From Stropharia rugosoannulata (lineage: Eukaryota; Basidiomycota; Agaricomycetes; Agaricales; Strophariaceae), in contig JANCIK010000010.1 in the NCBI GenBank assembly GCA_028532985.1, forward strand, positions 1,736,001 through 1,800,000: a stretch of DNA of 64,000 bases, written 5' to 3'. The notes under the pieces are model-generated. The model made no database searches. It was not told where the DNA came from and saw only the letters and a list, made by a program, of their open reading frames with translations. Position numbers and translations under genes: made by a program. Every line of letters begins with the position of its first letter. Positions within the stretch are counted from its first letter, which is position 1. Shown one piece after another: positions 36,447 to 49,444 of this stretch.

Positions 36447-38163
36447 ACGCTTCGGACTATATTTTGCACATGCTCGAATGTGCATCAGTGACATCGTACT
36501 AATGTAAAGTAGTCAATTATCTTCCTAAATCTATCATATAATATACACCTGTTTTTGTGATCAACAAGTACCTCGCACTCTCCGAGATGGTCGACTCTCT
36601 CCGAACGTACGCATTTGCGTAAGAGCCAGCGCACAAACAAGAAACATAACTTGAACGTGTAGTCGTTCCATGAATACCTAAGACCGATATTATAGTTCGG
36701 GACGAAACATAGTTGGGGTTTTCTGATCAAATAAGTGAAGGTACATCATCTCACAGGAGGGAAAAATAAATCTCGACGTTGGGCGCATACAAATCAAAAT
36801 GAGATAACGCAATTAATCAACGGGTGTGTGTGTGTCACGACTCCATGGGCGCTAAAATAGATAGTGTAGTGATGGCTATATGTTAAGATGTATCCTCATC
36901 CCAACAAGCGCCAGTCTATCTATCATTTCAAGTTCGCCCTTGGGCTAAGCAGTGGACATCAATATATATTTCATTGTGTTATACCCCAATTCTAACCACT
37001 GCCCCCATCACCAGTCAGCATATACAGACAGTAGCTGATAATTGTAAAGATGCACTTGGAAAGCCGCAGAGGAGAGGAGAAGGTCCACGAATCACACAAC
37101 CGGAAACAGAACGCATGTGTATTCGGGACTTTGTAGGCTACGACAGGAGAGCAACGACGACAGGATGGAAGTGAGAGCCAAAGAAAGCGCTGAAGGAGAA
37201 AGAGAGAAGGGACGCGTCTTATAGGACGTGTCAGGTGACAAACCCCAAAGACTCGATGTAAGGACGTTGTCCTTACAGCACTGCAAGGATCGCGTCGTGA
37301 AGTACCACCAAGCATTCCGAACCAGATAACGATCCGTGCGCATGAACAAAAAAACAGAACTTTGAATCATCAACGATAGACATCTCGAATCCGCATTGCA
37401 ATAGTTTTCGTCCAAGTCGTACCCAACTTCGTAATAAAACTAAGTAATACAAGAAGGCTCGTTTGATCTTTCATGGATGGTGTTGGCAGTTGGACGGACT
37501 GATAGACAGACTGAGACGAGTATGTAGGTCATTTATTTTCTTTATACATAACGTGGTCGTTCTTGATCAATGACCATGATACCAATGACAGGGTATCGCG
37601 TTGCCTGAGGGTGTAGGTCAAATTTAAGTATAAACGCCAGCAATTGATGATACTGATAGTGACGAAGCGATGAAAGAGTTAGAGAAGGCCTGTATGTATG
37701 TAGGTCGTTGGGTTGGAAATCGTGATAGTTGCAGAGCGTTTCCACAGTCACCCCGGATATTAAAAAGGTGTATGTTGAGGGAGGGAAGGATGGCATTAGC
37801 AAAAAACTTGGGATATATAGTTGATCATGATACAGATATAGGACAAGCCTTCCCGAACCACCCGGCCACTTCGCAAGGGGCTTGATCGAAATGATGAGAC
37901 TTCTTTGTACAAGATAGAGGCATGAAGCAAGCCACTCTTCCAAAGCGGAGCATGAATGTCATGACGCTGAGTGAGGTATATATATACTGCAGACGTTTGA
38001 GCCGGACTGTCTCTTTCGGCAAACATGTGTCGAGTGCATGACGGACAGTCGATACAGTTTGCCTAGGTCCGCAAACCCGTTGGAAATCAAACCGCTGAGG
38101 CACAGTGCAGAATAAAACCACATCAATCAAGGTGACTCTCTTGGTTTGGCAGCCTCACATTCA
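36447..38163. other. convergent intergenic region
   Basis: About 1.7 kb between the ends of the FAD oxidoreductase (plus) and the Cid1-like gene (minus). A short (GT) run (about 36824-36833) is present. Minus-strand frames such as 37542-37943 are rich in Leu/Tyr/Ser/Pro but show no domain or splice evidence and are more likely 3' UTR sequence. Confidence 0.5.
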
Positions 38164-41100
38164 TCAGCAGCTTCCAATGTCCTTCTCGTCCTCTTGGTTT
38201 TGCTCGACTCTGACCACGAACGATCCGGATCTCGAGGTCATTTTTACATCGTTCATGTTCAGCTTAGCGAATGAGGTATCAAGCGTCACGTCATCTTCCT
38301 GTTGCTTGAGCGGAACAGCCGTGAGAGGCGGCGGCGGTAATGGAGACGGTGGAGACGGTGATCGTGATACTGAAGTAGAATATCCCGTCGAGGAGTGTGT
38401 CGGCGAACTGCCCGTAGAATCGCCTGCTGATGGCTGGGGCGACAACGACAGCAATCCACCATCTTCCAACTTCAGATTTTCAGCAGGGCTAGTTTGGCCA
38501 TGCGCATGGACAGTAGGGACCGGAATTGGTGATGTAGGCTTAGCGCAAACGTTAGGGGACGCATTTGATTGCGATCCTCGAACATCATGAGTCTCAGACG
38601 AGGAAAGAGGTGATGGTTGCGGAGACTGGAATTTAGATATAGTAGGTGGGGGTGTCAGTGCGGTGATGGTAGAGTTTGAAAGCGAGTGTGAGTGATGCAA
38701 CCTAGAGTAAGTAGACGGAGTCGGTGTATGTGGGCCTCCGAAGTCATGCCCAACGTCGCTGAGACCAGCAGCGAGACGTGGGTTCATGGAAGTTAGCGCA
38801 GGGGGCTGATTAACTGGAAAGACATCCTGTGGAATCTGCCCAACGTAGCCTGGATGTGCCTGATAATGCGATAAGAAAGATAGATGCGTTCCATGGGTGG
38901 GGTATAAGGCGGTGGGCCTCGGTGATCGGGTAGTAGTCGTTTGATAAAATACATTGGAGTTTTCAGAAAAGTTGGAATCCATTGACATGGGCGATTGCGG
39001 AGATGGAGGAAGTGGTGTAATCATAGCGGTAGGAAGCATGCCGGAAGACAATGATGGTCTGAGAGACCTCGGCAGCCCCGAAAGTGATCGCCTGTTGTCC
39101 AAGCGGGATGTGGAGGCATCAAACTCGGGGGGTGAACGGAAGGCCGTCGGTGGCGATGGGATAGCTTTATCCGAAGGTCGAGTAAATCTGCCCCTGATGG
39201 TAGACGACGATCTAGACGACGCTACACTCAGTAATGGGTTTATTGTCGTCTGAGCCCGTGCAGACTCTTGCGTATGCCATGATGGCCGACGAACCAACCC
39301 AGAAGTGTTGGGCGAACCTTCAGTGTATGACCGCACGGACCTTAAATCATCCTCCGCCATGTCCGATCCTTCATCAGTAAAAATTTCGCTATTGCTCTCA
39401 GAGTTATAGGCGGCTTCCTTCTCTCGTGCTTCAGTAGAAGATGTTGCCAATTGCAGACCCTTGCCAAGCTGACTTTCGAAAAACGTATGGTCCGCTGAAG
39501 ATGCTTCTGGGGGTGGAGGACTGGTCCATTTTCCACGCTTAGGAGCCATATGTTCAGGAGGCGGGCGAAGTGTCACAGGCTTAACGACCTGCCGAGGACC
39601 AGGTTCGAAAAACTGCGCGGGTGGAGAAAAACGCTCTGCGACTTTCGGTCGCAAAGTCTGACTGCCAACAGTGTAAGGAGTCTGGGGCGGTAGGGTAGGA
39701 GGACGGGAACCATATGGTGGCGCAACTACCAGCTCCTCGTCTTTCCTTTCCTCACAAAGTTCAGCGAGAGCTACAATAGCACGTTCAGGACGATTTTGAA
39801 GAATGCGAACAGCACGCATGAACTCTCCGCGTATCTGATCTGTGGCGTTGGCATTCATCCAGTATGGAGCTGATGATACGCACTGTATACAGGCCGTCTT
39901 TCGTGACGCAACGGGCAACGTTGTAATCGGTTTCGAACGGGTCCTTCAATATATACATAGGTAAGAAACAGTCTAGATGATATCTCGATACACCCACCTC
40001 TATGCAGAGCCTGTTGCGTTCACGAGCATCATTGTATCGTGGGCCAGACAACTATCAGTTTGTTAGGTCAACGATGAATACCAGATGCGAATTAAGTACC
40101 TCGTTTTGCCAGCCTTTGGATTCTTTTTTGAGTAAACCTGCACGAATGGAGGCCACGCCAGTGTTATATGAGAAATCGCGAGAATAGTATCGGAAAAAGT
40201 CTATTAATCTGTCAAATTGAGATTAATGGCTAGTCCAGGAAAGTTGGTTATGCGCCCATACAATTCAGCTACAGTGTCAACATTTTCAGAATGCCATCGT
40301 TGGCGCAATAGATCGATGTCATCGAAGAACCATATATTATGTCCATTCAGATGTGTATCCTCCTGAAAGACATGTCAGTCATTCATACCATTTCTGATGC
40401 TCCGGTTTCATACCTTGGATATAGGACGTAGAGGAGGCATTTGTTGTAGATTAGGCAGAACCGGAGGATTTTTGACATGAACAAGGAAATAAATTACAAG
40501 GAGAACATAACCATAAGATGAAAGGGTCCCTTTGTAGGGTGAATTGATTTTTCTGACAAGCAAAGCATTAATACAATAAGCCTTTCCAAACGTTGCCCGT
40601 ACCTTCTTTTGCTCCAAACTTTGACTACCAGAAAGTCATTCTTCAATTCAGATACAACAACAAGCTGGACTCACGAAACAGAACCATCGTCCGTACACGA
40701 GTAGGGTCGATCATTGCATAGCACATGAGAAGCCTCGTGTTCTCCAGCGCCAATCTATTTTCAAAACCAATGTCACAGGCAATTCCTAGCGGAAGTCCTG
40801 GGGATGGATCGAGTGATAACTTGACTATGGGTATACGGGCATGGGGCAGGGGCTTGACGTGGAATTTGGTTTCTGCAATCAGGGGGAGAATGTTAGAGTG
40901 GCTAATCGGACATAGACCGTTGCGGCTGACCTCGTTCCAGCAAGTCGCCTAGCATAGTTACAAGATCTGCCGCGGAGAGGCGCTCCTCCGAGTCGATGAG
41001 ACAGCACAGATCCATGTCTGGCAGACAAGCAGGAGGATGAGAACAGCCATCGCTGCAGAAGCTACACATCTCTCACCAGAATTGCGCAGGCTGAAGCCGT

Positions 41101-41368
41101 TCGCCGTGCTTCCAAACGACAGCAGACGGCTGTCAGGCTCTATTGTTCTAATGAGGCGCTCGAGCAACTTGCGCACATCCTCCTTGACAGACATCTCCTC
41201 CTGCGTTGGTAGCAGCTGAATGACGAAATCGAAGAGACATTGTGAGAGGTCAGCGACAAATCTCTGCTTTGATGCCTGGCGACGTTGCATAGGAGGGGTA
41301 ACAGCGGCGTGCACGTCGCGATATTGGTGATGTAGCGCCTGAGGGCTGAGGGTTTGGGCAAAGGCCAT
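38164..41368 (-). CDS. Cid1-type non-canonical poly(A)/poly(U) polymerase with long disordered tail
   Basis: Ten exons (introns 41018-41076, 40873-40930, 40625-40674, 40553-40602, 40363-40413, 40209-40261, 40052-40099, 39944-39997, 39835-39883) give 910 aa. One exon is only 22 bp (40603-40624). The catalytic domain has the pol-beta signature FGSTANGFSLRNSDMDL (Gly86-Ser87, Asp98, Asp100) and the third carboxylate in GIACDIGFEN (Asp160). VWSKRRKINSPYKGTLSSYG and RNRLCIEDPFETDYNVA are the PAP/25A-associated part. These enzymes add A or U to RNA 3' ends in quality control or decay. Beyond about residue 355 the protein is a 550-aa Ser/Pro/Thr-rich low-complexity tail, much longer than fission-yeast Cid1 (405 aa). 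Nucleotide preference cannot be told by eye. Start: first in-frame ATG; a longer frame begins with TTG. Confidence 0.92.
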
Positions 41369-43077
41369 GTGTTTAGGAGTCTGGGGATGTTCCAGCCACC
41401 GCACGGTCGAGGGAAGTATGAACTGATGAGTGAATTGAATCAACCTGTCAGGTCAAAAGAGATAAATGGCCCATTCTAGCAATGACCGCCAAATCATCCG
41501 TCGGCCGTCCCTCGGCACGTTTGTTGCAAATCCTCCCAGCGTGGCTATTTCTTTATCTACTACAGCAGCCCACACACACACACTTTCTATCTAGCCTTTG
41601 TTTCTCAGCTTCGGACAATAAAGACCCCAGCTTTGTTCCCCATACATCCGTTACCACGCTCAGGCGCTATCCCATACCGGATACATATCGGTGCGACTTT
41701 CCTTGACCTTGCCGAGTCAGCGACTGGACGCGGGGGAAACAGACAAGCGGTACCACCACGGGGCCGCCCGCGGCTCAGGTGGTACTCCGCAAGCCCTGGT
41801 TGGCATCAAGGCCAATAGCTTGGTCTGACTCGCAACTACCCGGCGACGGGAATCCGCCATTATGCTAGAATGGTGATGCCATGGCCGTTCCAGAATGAAT
41901 ATCTTTAGGCTCAAGCCGCTCTAGAGAAATGACGTTTTGTCACTGAGTGTTATGAATAGCTTCTCGCAATCTATACATAAGCAGTTGCTCAAATACACAC
42001 ACCAAGACGGGGGGAAATGTTCATAAGTACTGAGCTTAATATTATGCGATTTCAGCTCTCTGCAGTTTGTTGGCGTAAAACTGTCCGCCGGTGAATATAT
42101 AATGGTAAGCGTTGTAGCATAGATGTTACGAACACGTACCCAGCTGTTAATCATTGTCAAGGTTCGTTCAAGAATCATGGACATGTGGTTCGCCTAAATT
42201 ATATCTTCCAGTGTCATAACGTCGCCGCTCTGTTTGATTGATGTCTGAAAATATCCGGACAAGACCAGCCTTGTTGGGTCTTGTCACATATAAAAGAAAC
42301 GGCCGCGTTGCCGACTGCTGTGGTCGAAGGCAAAGGGCAACTTCGCGCTCTAGTTCGAACTTCTGTGCACGACGATGATCGTGTTAATTATGGTGTATGT
42401 GCATTGTGCGTCAAATGTGCGTCTGATTCCTGAGCTATATGATGCCAGATAGGACCAGTTAACCGAGCAAGAGTAGATAAATAAAAGACGTGAAGAGGGG
42501 AGTGCACCAGTAAATATGACCTGGTCTTCGCTGCCTTAGACTTCGATATGCTTCTGACCGGAAGATAAAGTACGAGACAGTGCCCAAAAGGGCGCAGGGC
42601 CCAAGGGTAAGCGCGACTGTGCCGGTCATGATATCCAGGCGCACAGAACCAAAATGCGTCGAGAGAGATTGTATTCTCTTTCACAGCCACTGAGCACAGA
42701 TGAACAGATGGAGGTACAAGTCTGTGCTGTGCCAGTATGCCAACATTTTGGACCTGGATGTAAGGTTCAAGCGGACGTTGCTGGTCATCTTATCTGCGTT
42801 TGAGGAACGAAGACGCGTCGAGAATTGGTCGAGGAGTGTCGCACATGTATGTAGCGGACAAAGAGAGGAGTGTTCGGGTGTGGAGTCTTTCCGAATGTAC
42901 CATCACACGGCAGTGTATGCGGTCGCACTTAACACTGTAAAAAGAATATTTGGAATTTCGATGTTACAATTACAAATGCCATGAATAGTAGTAGTACAGA
43001 ATTATAGGAACTACAATAAAGCATCCAGAGAAAGGAAACGTAGCATGAAACACGAAAGCCAAGGAATCCGCAACGGT
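41369..43077. other. gene-free interval
   Basis: About 1.7 kb between the start of the Cid1-like gene and the stop of the BAG-domain gene (both minus). A (CA)n run (about 41572-41584) is present. Open frames at 41482-41818 (plus) and 42388-42690 (minus) show no domain features. Confidence 0.5.
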
Positions 43078-44519
43078 CTAATGCGCCTCTATAGGCCCCT
43101 CGTGGATGGGGATTTTAATAGGTCCTAGTGATGATGTTTGCGTTTCTTCTTGTGCTTGCGGTGGTGACTGTGCGTCGACTGGCTGTTCGCTGGTAGACCG
43201 TTTGTCTGCTGGCTGTTCGTCTCCTGATTGTTGGTCGGCTGTCTGTTCGTCAACGTCCATTGTCTGTTCATCCGAGTCCGCGCCCGGCTCGTTAGTCACT
43301 GTCAGAGTAGAAGCTGGCTTAACGGACTGTGTCTCCAAGTAATCTGTCCAAGCCTGTCTCCAGTAACGGTCTACCTTTGCACACTCCCTCTCGATATTCT
43401 TAACGATCCCCCGCCGCCTTTCACGGATAGCTTTCTGGCCCCAGCTCTCCACTCCGTCGAGCTTCATCAGCAGCTTGTCCAGCGCGTCGGTGTGCGTATG
43501 CAGCGGATAATTCGTGGAAGTATACGCGAGCTTGCCCTCCGCACCATCAATCTGCATGGGTGCACCCTCCAACACCTCGGGCTCCTTGTCAAAGTCTGAC
43601 GGCGGGCGATATGCGGGGACGGTAATAACACCATCCTCAGAACCGGGTTTCTGGAAGTCAATCTTTGTCGGGTAGACGAAGCCCTTTTTCAGCGCCTCGA
43701 ACTGGCTCTCATATTCAGAGAGTGAGCGGAAAGACGAATATATGCGGTATTGTTGTTGAATGCGCGAAGCAGCCGCGTTCTGCTCCTCAAGTGTGTGGGT
43801 GGTGCGGAGTTTAATAGGTTGCGCAGGTGATGGAGAGCGCGACGTAGTGGGTGTGCGGGGCTTGGGTTGAGATGCATCTACCGAGACATTAGAGGGCTTC
43901 TGCTGCGGCGAAGGCGGAGTGCGCCTAGGTTGAGACGATGGTTGTCGGATATGAATAGGAATAGGTGTTGATGAGTCCTCTCGGGGTCCCGCAGGGGTAA
44001 AACGTGGTGGAGACGCGCGTGGAGGGCTTTGAGCGCGCTGAGCATAAGGTAAGCATGATGAAATATGCTAAAAGATTTTAACAAACGGACCTTCAGCTGC
44101 TCCAACCGACGAGCCTCTTCTTCTCTCACCTTCCTTCGCAGTTCTTCCTGCCGTAGTTCTTCTTGCCTGCGAAGCTCCTCCATGCGCCTGAGCGCTTCTA
44201 ACCGCTGCTGCTCCTCAAGACGTTTCCGAGCCTCGAGCGCCTGTTGCCGTTGGATAGCTTCTTGGTTACGGAGCTGGTAGTCCCAGAGGTTGGGATCATC
44301 ATAGTCATTCTCGTCGTCGTCGAACATCTCGTCAGGAAGCCACTGCGCGCGACGTCTTCGGCGCTCAGCAAGAGCCCGGCGGCGTTCCTCCGCACCATTG
44401 TCGTAGTACGTCGTCGTCGGCGCAGTTTCGTAAGGCAATGGCTGGTAAGAGCTGTGGAGGTAGGGGTTGTATGACCCGCCGTACGCAGGGTAATTGCGAT
44501 ACCAAGGCTGGCTGTACAT
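43078..44519 (-). CDS. BAG-domain co-chaperone with IQ-like motif
   Basis: Two exons (intron 44038-44090) give 462 aa. The N-terminus is Tyr/Pro-rich (MYSQPWYRNYPAYGGSYN), then comes a long charged helix (about 70-143) of Glu/Arg/Gln/Leu repeats (RQEELRQEELRRK), a likely single alpha helix or coiled coil. A Pro/Ser-rich linker leads to an IQ-like helix (NAAASRIQQQYRIYSSFRS). The BAG domain follows: DALDKLLMKLDGVESWGQKA and RERRRGIVKNIERECAKVDR. The tail holds repeated DEQ/ADQQ/DEQP units. BAG domains bind the Hsp70 ATPase domain and trigger nucleotide exchange. An IQ plus BAG order resembles fungal BAG proteins and plant BAG5-8; calmodulin binding is inference. Confidence 0.88.
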
Positions 44520-45506
44520 GAGATGCGGTAGTTCAATAGTTGATAGATAGTAAGTAAGTTGAAGATTGGTTAAAGATGGCTAACCGGTTGATCAGCCTCC
44601 TCCCAGTTCTGTGGTCATTTTAAGTATTTTCCTAGACATTCCAAGGATGCGTCACCGCTGTTCCAGAACTTGCCTTGACGCTCCAAAGGCCCATTTCTGT
44701 CGAGTGTTTACCAGTCTTCGGTGGAAATCACTAGAATCCTCACGTGACATTCCTTATTTGGACAAGTCCCCGACAGGCAGAACGGGCGTCGGGGGCGGGA
44801 CGTAAAATATTGCGACTTATACCAGAGTTCTTGTAAGCAAGTTGGTGCTGAACAAGCCTTCAAGCTTCAAGGCACCCGGCATGCTAAAATACATTACGCG
44901 TACACGTCCATTAGTTGTAGGTCGTTCTTACTTGAGGCCGAAGTTGAATAATATTACAGAATATCACTCGAATATGCTAGACCATTCCTCATCGCTGATT
45001 TGAGCTGAAGTATCAAGTATTTGCCAACACTTGCCACATACAGTAGGTACAGTAATTGGAAAAGTGATTATGCATGTTATAGATCACTTCTGCTTCCGAA
45101 GGGCTCAGATCGAATATGCTAGTTGATAAGGCAGTTTTTATTTTACTGATTACTCCTTCAGTAGTTCTATTGCATGTGAAGTGCAATGTTATTTTAGGTG
45201 CAGATGCTTGCATAAAATTCAAAAGGGCACACGATAAGCATGCTCAGAGAGTGCATAACCGAGTACATCATAGCGCATGTATGTCGCCTGATTCTTTTAC
45301 ACATAGGGTCCTTAGCCAGAGAGGCGTGCGTAACTGCGCGCAGGAATGAGAATAATAGAATGACCAGACATAATGACGCAAAAGGACTGGCCCATGCCTG
45401 GAAAGAAGGGAGAACGCGTGTAGGTGAAGTCGTGCTTACAACAGTCCATTTCCGAACCATACACCGAACCTTGTAGTTAGTGGTCAAGGCCTTTGCGCAG
45501 GGCCAC
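44520..45506. other. gene-free interval
   Basis: About 1 kb between the start of the BAG gene and the stop of LSM7 (both minus). It contains the BAG promoter, with no obvious TATA. Small open frames on both strands are not supported. Confidence 0.5.
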
Positions 45507-46046
45507 TCACTGCTCTGCTGCAAGGAAAGGGTTGGCGATTTCTTCAAAGCCGTCGACCGGGTTGAGCACAGTGATCGTTGGCCCTCGAAGAACTGTCAGA
45601 CCCAGTGTGCGGATGTGTGGTTCGGGAACTAGGAACGGGATCGGATAAGACATTATCTGTAGGAGAGAAACGAGGCTGGACATACGTTGTAGTTCCTCCG
45701 TCACTTCGTCGAGAACGAGATTGAGCAGTTGATCGTATCCCTTCAAGATGCCCGTCACTGTACGCTGGCTGGTTAGTTGCGCGTAGACCGTATGAGAAAA
45801 ACCTGCCTTCACGGCCGCCAGTGAATTTGACACGAATGCGCTCGTTAACGTATTTGGAGAGATCGAGGATGGCCTCGCGGCGAGGCTTGTCGGCGCCCTG
45901 GCCAACCGGCTGGGGCCCGGGGCCAACGACGGGGCGTTTGATATGGGGGGCGGCACGGCCACCACGAGCTGCACCACGAGCCTGTATGATGAGTGGATAT
46001 GAAGCGACGGGGCTCAGGGATGGAGGGTGCGCACGCGATCTGCCAT
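45507..46046 (-). CDS. LSM7: U6 snRNA-associated Sm-like protein LSm7
   Basis: Four exons give 126 aa: a 12-bp first exon (46035-46046, encoding MADR), then 45981-45807, 45757-45686 and 45628-45507. The second intron (45758-45806) begins GC, not GT; only this junction restores GGREVTGILKGYDQLLNLVL. The Sm1 motif is ILDLSKYVNERIRVKFTGGREVTGILKG (read in parts), Sm2 is VLRGPTITVL, and the C-terminus VDGFEEIANPF is specific to LSm7. An N-terminal Arg/Gly-rich stretch (ARGAARGGRAA) precedes the fold. LSm7 is a ring subunit of LSm2-8 (U6 snRNA, nucleus) and LSm1-7 (mRNA decapping, cytoplasm). It is divergent from the importin gene with 142 bp between start codons. Confidence 0.95.
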
Positions 46047-46188
46047 TGTGTGGTTTGTTGATGGTTGAGTGCAAAAGGCGTGGTGAAAAATTGAATTTGG
46101 TGTGACCGCTTCTTGCTCTTTCTTCGCTCTCTTCATCGGGCCATCGCTTTTCCACATCTCTCCCTACTGCCCCTCGCCATCTTATACG
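46047..46188. promoter_or_regulatory. bidirectional promoter of LSM7 and KAP95
   Basis: Only 142 bp separate the two start codons. The stretch is rich in C/T tracts (CTTGCTCTTTCTTCGCTCTC, and TCTCTCCCTACTGCCCCTCG) and lacks a TATA box, as is common for housekeeping promoters in fungi. Both genes must start transcription inside or very close to it. Confidence 0.7.
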
Positions 46189-49100
46189 ATGAACGCAACG
46201 GAACTCCTGGCGAATACGCTCTCTGCCGGTACGACGCGCCCATCTGCCCCCTGCTCTTTCTCTCTTGCTTACTGTTTCGCATGCAGACGCCGCAACGCGT
46301 CAGGATGCCACTCAACAGATGGAGCGCGCTGCTCAGGATAACTATGTCGGTCTTTTTCCTCCTCATGTCGACGCTCTCATGCCCATATCACCCATAGCCT
46401 CAATACATGCTAATGTTGTCGTCCGTCCTTGTTGACGAAAACAGCCCCCTTCACGTTCGCAACGCCGCCGGCCTTGCTCTCAAAAATGCCCTCACCGCTC
46501 GAGTAAGTCTAGAGTACCTTGCTTCCTTTCACGTATTTCGTTCGTCGTTGCTCACAATACACCATCGCAACAGGAGGCCAATCGTCAAAGCGACTTGGTG
46601 ACCCGGTGGTTGAACCTACCAAACGATACCAAGGGCAAGATCAAGCAGGACGCCCTTATCACCCTAGGCTCAGCGTCCGCTAAGGCTGGCACGTTTGCAT
46701 CGCAGGTCGTTTCCGCAATCGCTGCCGTTGAACTGCCGCAAGGCCAGTGGGCAGAGCTGATCGAAATGCTGCTCGGCTTCGTAAACAACCCGAACAACAC
46801 AAATTTGAGGATATCTACCCTACAAACAATCGGATACATCTGCGAGGCAATTGTGAGTGGCTTTCGTGGTACACGATGCTAGCATCACTAATCGCTTCCA
46901 GAAACCGGAGATCCTAAGTCTGCGATCAAACGAAATCCTTACAGCGGTTATCCACGGCGCTCGCAAAGAAGAGCCGTCGCCCGAAGTCCAACTTGCCGCT
47001 ATCCATGCCCTTTACAACTCGCTCGAGTTTGTTCGTGAAAACTTTGACCGTGATGTACGTAAATTTTTCCGCCGTGGTTGTACCCCTTAGATTGACACAT
47101 CGTACCCAGGGGGAGAGGAACTATATCATGCAAGTCGTTTGCGAGGCAACGCAGAATTCGTCCGTGTCCGTGCAAGTGGGCGCATTCGAATGCCTGGTGC
47201 GGATCATGAGCTTGTATTATGACAAAATGGCTTTATACATGGAGCAAGCCCTCTTCGGTGTATGTATCTGAGTCCTGTAACCTGGATCAACATACTCACA
47301 TTAGATGCAGTTGACTGTTGTTGGTATGAAGCACCCCGACGAGCGCGTTGCATTGCAAGCCGTTGAATTCTGGTCGACTGTTTGCGAAGAGGAAGTTGAA
47401 CTTGCTCTTGAGGCTCAGGAGGCCCAAGAATACGGCGACGTCCCAGAAACTGAGTCTAAATTCTTCGCGAAGATCGCCCTACCTGAAATCGTTCCCGTGC
47501 TACTGAGACTTCTCACCAAGCAGGAGGAAGATGCTGAAGAAGATGAATGGAACGTGTCTATGGCCGCTGCCACTTGTTTGTCCCTACTCTCAGGCGCTGT
47601 TCAAGACGCAATTGTCCCGGCAGTTATTCCTTTCATCGAAGCGCACATAAAGGACCAGGACTGGCACTTCCGCGAGGCTGCGATTATGACCTTCGGTTCG
47701 ATTCTTGAGGGCCCTGATCCCGCTGTTTTGACGCCGTTGGTGAACCAGGCTCTGCCTCTTCTTATTGATATGATGAGCGATTCGAACATCCATGTCAAAG
47801 ATACAACCGCTTGGACTCTTGGAAGGATTTGCGATCTCCTAATTGGCACAATCAAACCTGATGTCCACTTACACCCCCTGATTACCGCACTCGTCGTTGG
47901 TCTGACCGATAGCCCGCGCATCGTTGCTAACTGCTGCTGGGCTTTGATGAATTTGGCGGATCAGTACAGTTCATACTTTGAAGATGAAGGCGAGCCGTCA
48001 TCGTCAGGGCCTCTGGCAAGGTACTATGAGGGTGTCGTACAGGCTCTGCTGCGCGTTACTGAGAGGTATGTATTGTTGTTTTGTTTCTGAGGTCTGTTAT
48101 TAATATTCATCTGACAAGCAGCTCCGGAAATGAAGCCAACTATCGCACAGCAGCTTATGAAGCAATTACTTCATATCTCACTCAAGCACCTCCGGATTCA
48201 ATCACTGTCGTTCAAACTACCGCTGTTACGGTTCTCCAGCGGATGGAGCATCTTTTGAGCATGCAGGTAACCTTGTAGATCCCTTTATTCCGGAACTTTA
48301 CACTCATACCATCATTACAGAACCAAATTCTTGGTGTCGACGACCGAAACAACTGGAATGAGCTACAAAGCAACTTGTGTGGTGTTGTCATCGTGAGTGC
48401 TTTTTGTAGGGTCCGAATTTACTATGGTTTAATCATACATCAATTCCAGTGCGTTATCCGCAAGTTGAATGAAGGAATTCAACCCCTTGCCGATCGTATC
48501 ATGACCCTCATTCTGCAACTCATCCAGAGCGCAGGAAAGACTTCAACAGTCCTTGAGGACGCATTCCTGGTAGTCGGTGCCCTCGCTTCAGGTGTGTTAT
48601 GATTAATTATCTTCATAGATCATTTCATTGACAAGTTTTTGCTCATACAGCGCTGGAATCGAATTTCTCTCCGTACATCTCGGCGTTCCTTCCTTTCCTC
48701 TACCCCGCCTTGAAAACGCATGAGGATACTCAGCTATGCACAGTCGCTGTTGGCATCATTGGAGACATTTCACGTGCACTCGGAGAGCAGTCCGCTCAAT
48801 ACGCTGGATCATTCATGACCGTTCTTTTGGAGAACTTACAAAGCGAAGTCCTCAATCGTAATGTCAAGATCTCGATCCTCAGCTGCTTTGGAGATATTGC
48901 TCTCGCTATCGGGCCTGCGTTTGAACCATATTTCGAGACTACCATGGGTGTGTTGAGGCAAGCAGGAGCTGTAGAACCTAATCCTCTGGATTACGATCTG
49001 GTTGATTATGTCGGTCAGTTAAGGGAAGGTATTCTCGAAGCCTATACGGGCATTGTCACTGGTCTCAAGAAGTCTGAGAAAGGTACGTTACCTCACTTCC

Positions 49101-49444
49101 CTGACTAACTACCCATCTAATAACGCTTGTAGCTGCTCTGCTCATTGCTCATTCTCAAAACATCTTGGAACTCGTGCGCCGATGCCTGGCTGATGAGGAG
49201 CGTTCGGACGCCATCATGCGGTTGTCATATGGTTTGATTGGTGACCTTGCTGAATGCTTCTTCAGTGGGCAGCTTAAGCAGCTCTTGCTCGCTCCATGGC
49301 TCGCCCAGGAGCTCCGCACAAGAAGTCGTATGCCTGACGAGACCAAGAAGACGTTGCGCTGGGCACGCGAGGTAAGGTTCATAGTTGATATAATTGAATG
49401 AACACTTATTTTCATTTTAGATGGTCAAGCTTGCGACACAGTAG
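46189..49444 (+). CDS. KAP95: importin subunit beta-1 (karyopherin 95)
   Basis: Thirteen exons with 12 introns of 45-71 bp give 866 aa (yeast Kap95 861). Intron starts are 46229, 46346, 46503, 46853, 47055, 47260, 48066, 48267, 48393, 48592, 49083 and 49372. The importin-beta N-terminal helices appear as [22 protein letters not shown] repeats run the whole length, e.g. [36 protein letters not shown] (HEAT 8-9 region), [15 protein letters not shown] and [18 protein letters not shown]. The acidic loop [14 protein letters not shown] is the conserved DEDD-type loop of importin beta. The last exon encodes only MVKLATQ. It carries importin-alpha/cargo through nuclear pores and releases it on RanGTP binding. 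The acceptor at 47304 was chosen over 47310; the alternative would remove two residues. Confidence 0.96.

Noticed and set aside
37542..37943. 133-codon minus-strand frame downstream of the Cid1-like gene
   Set aside because: Composition is non-coding in look, no domain, and it lies where two 3' UTRs are expected.
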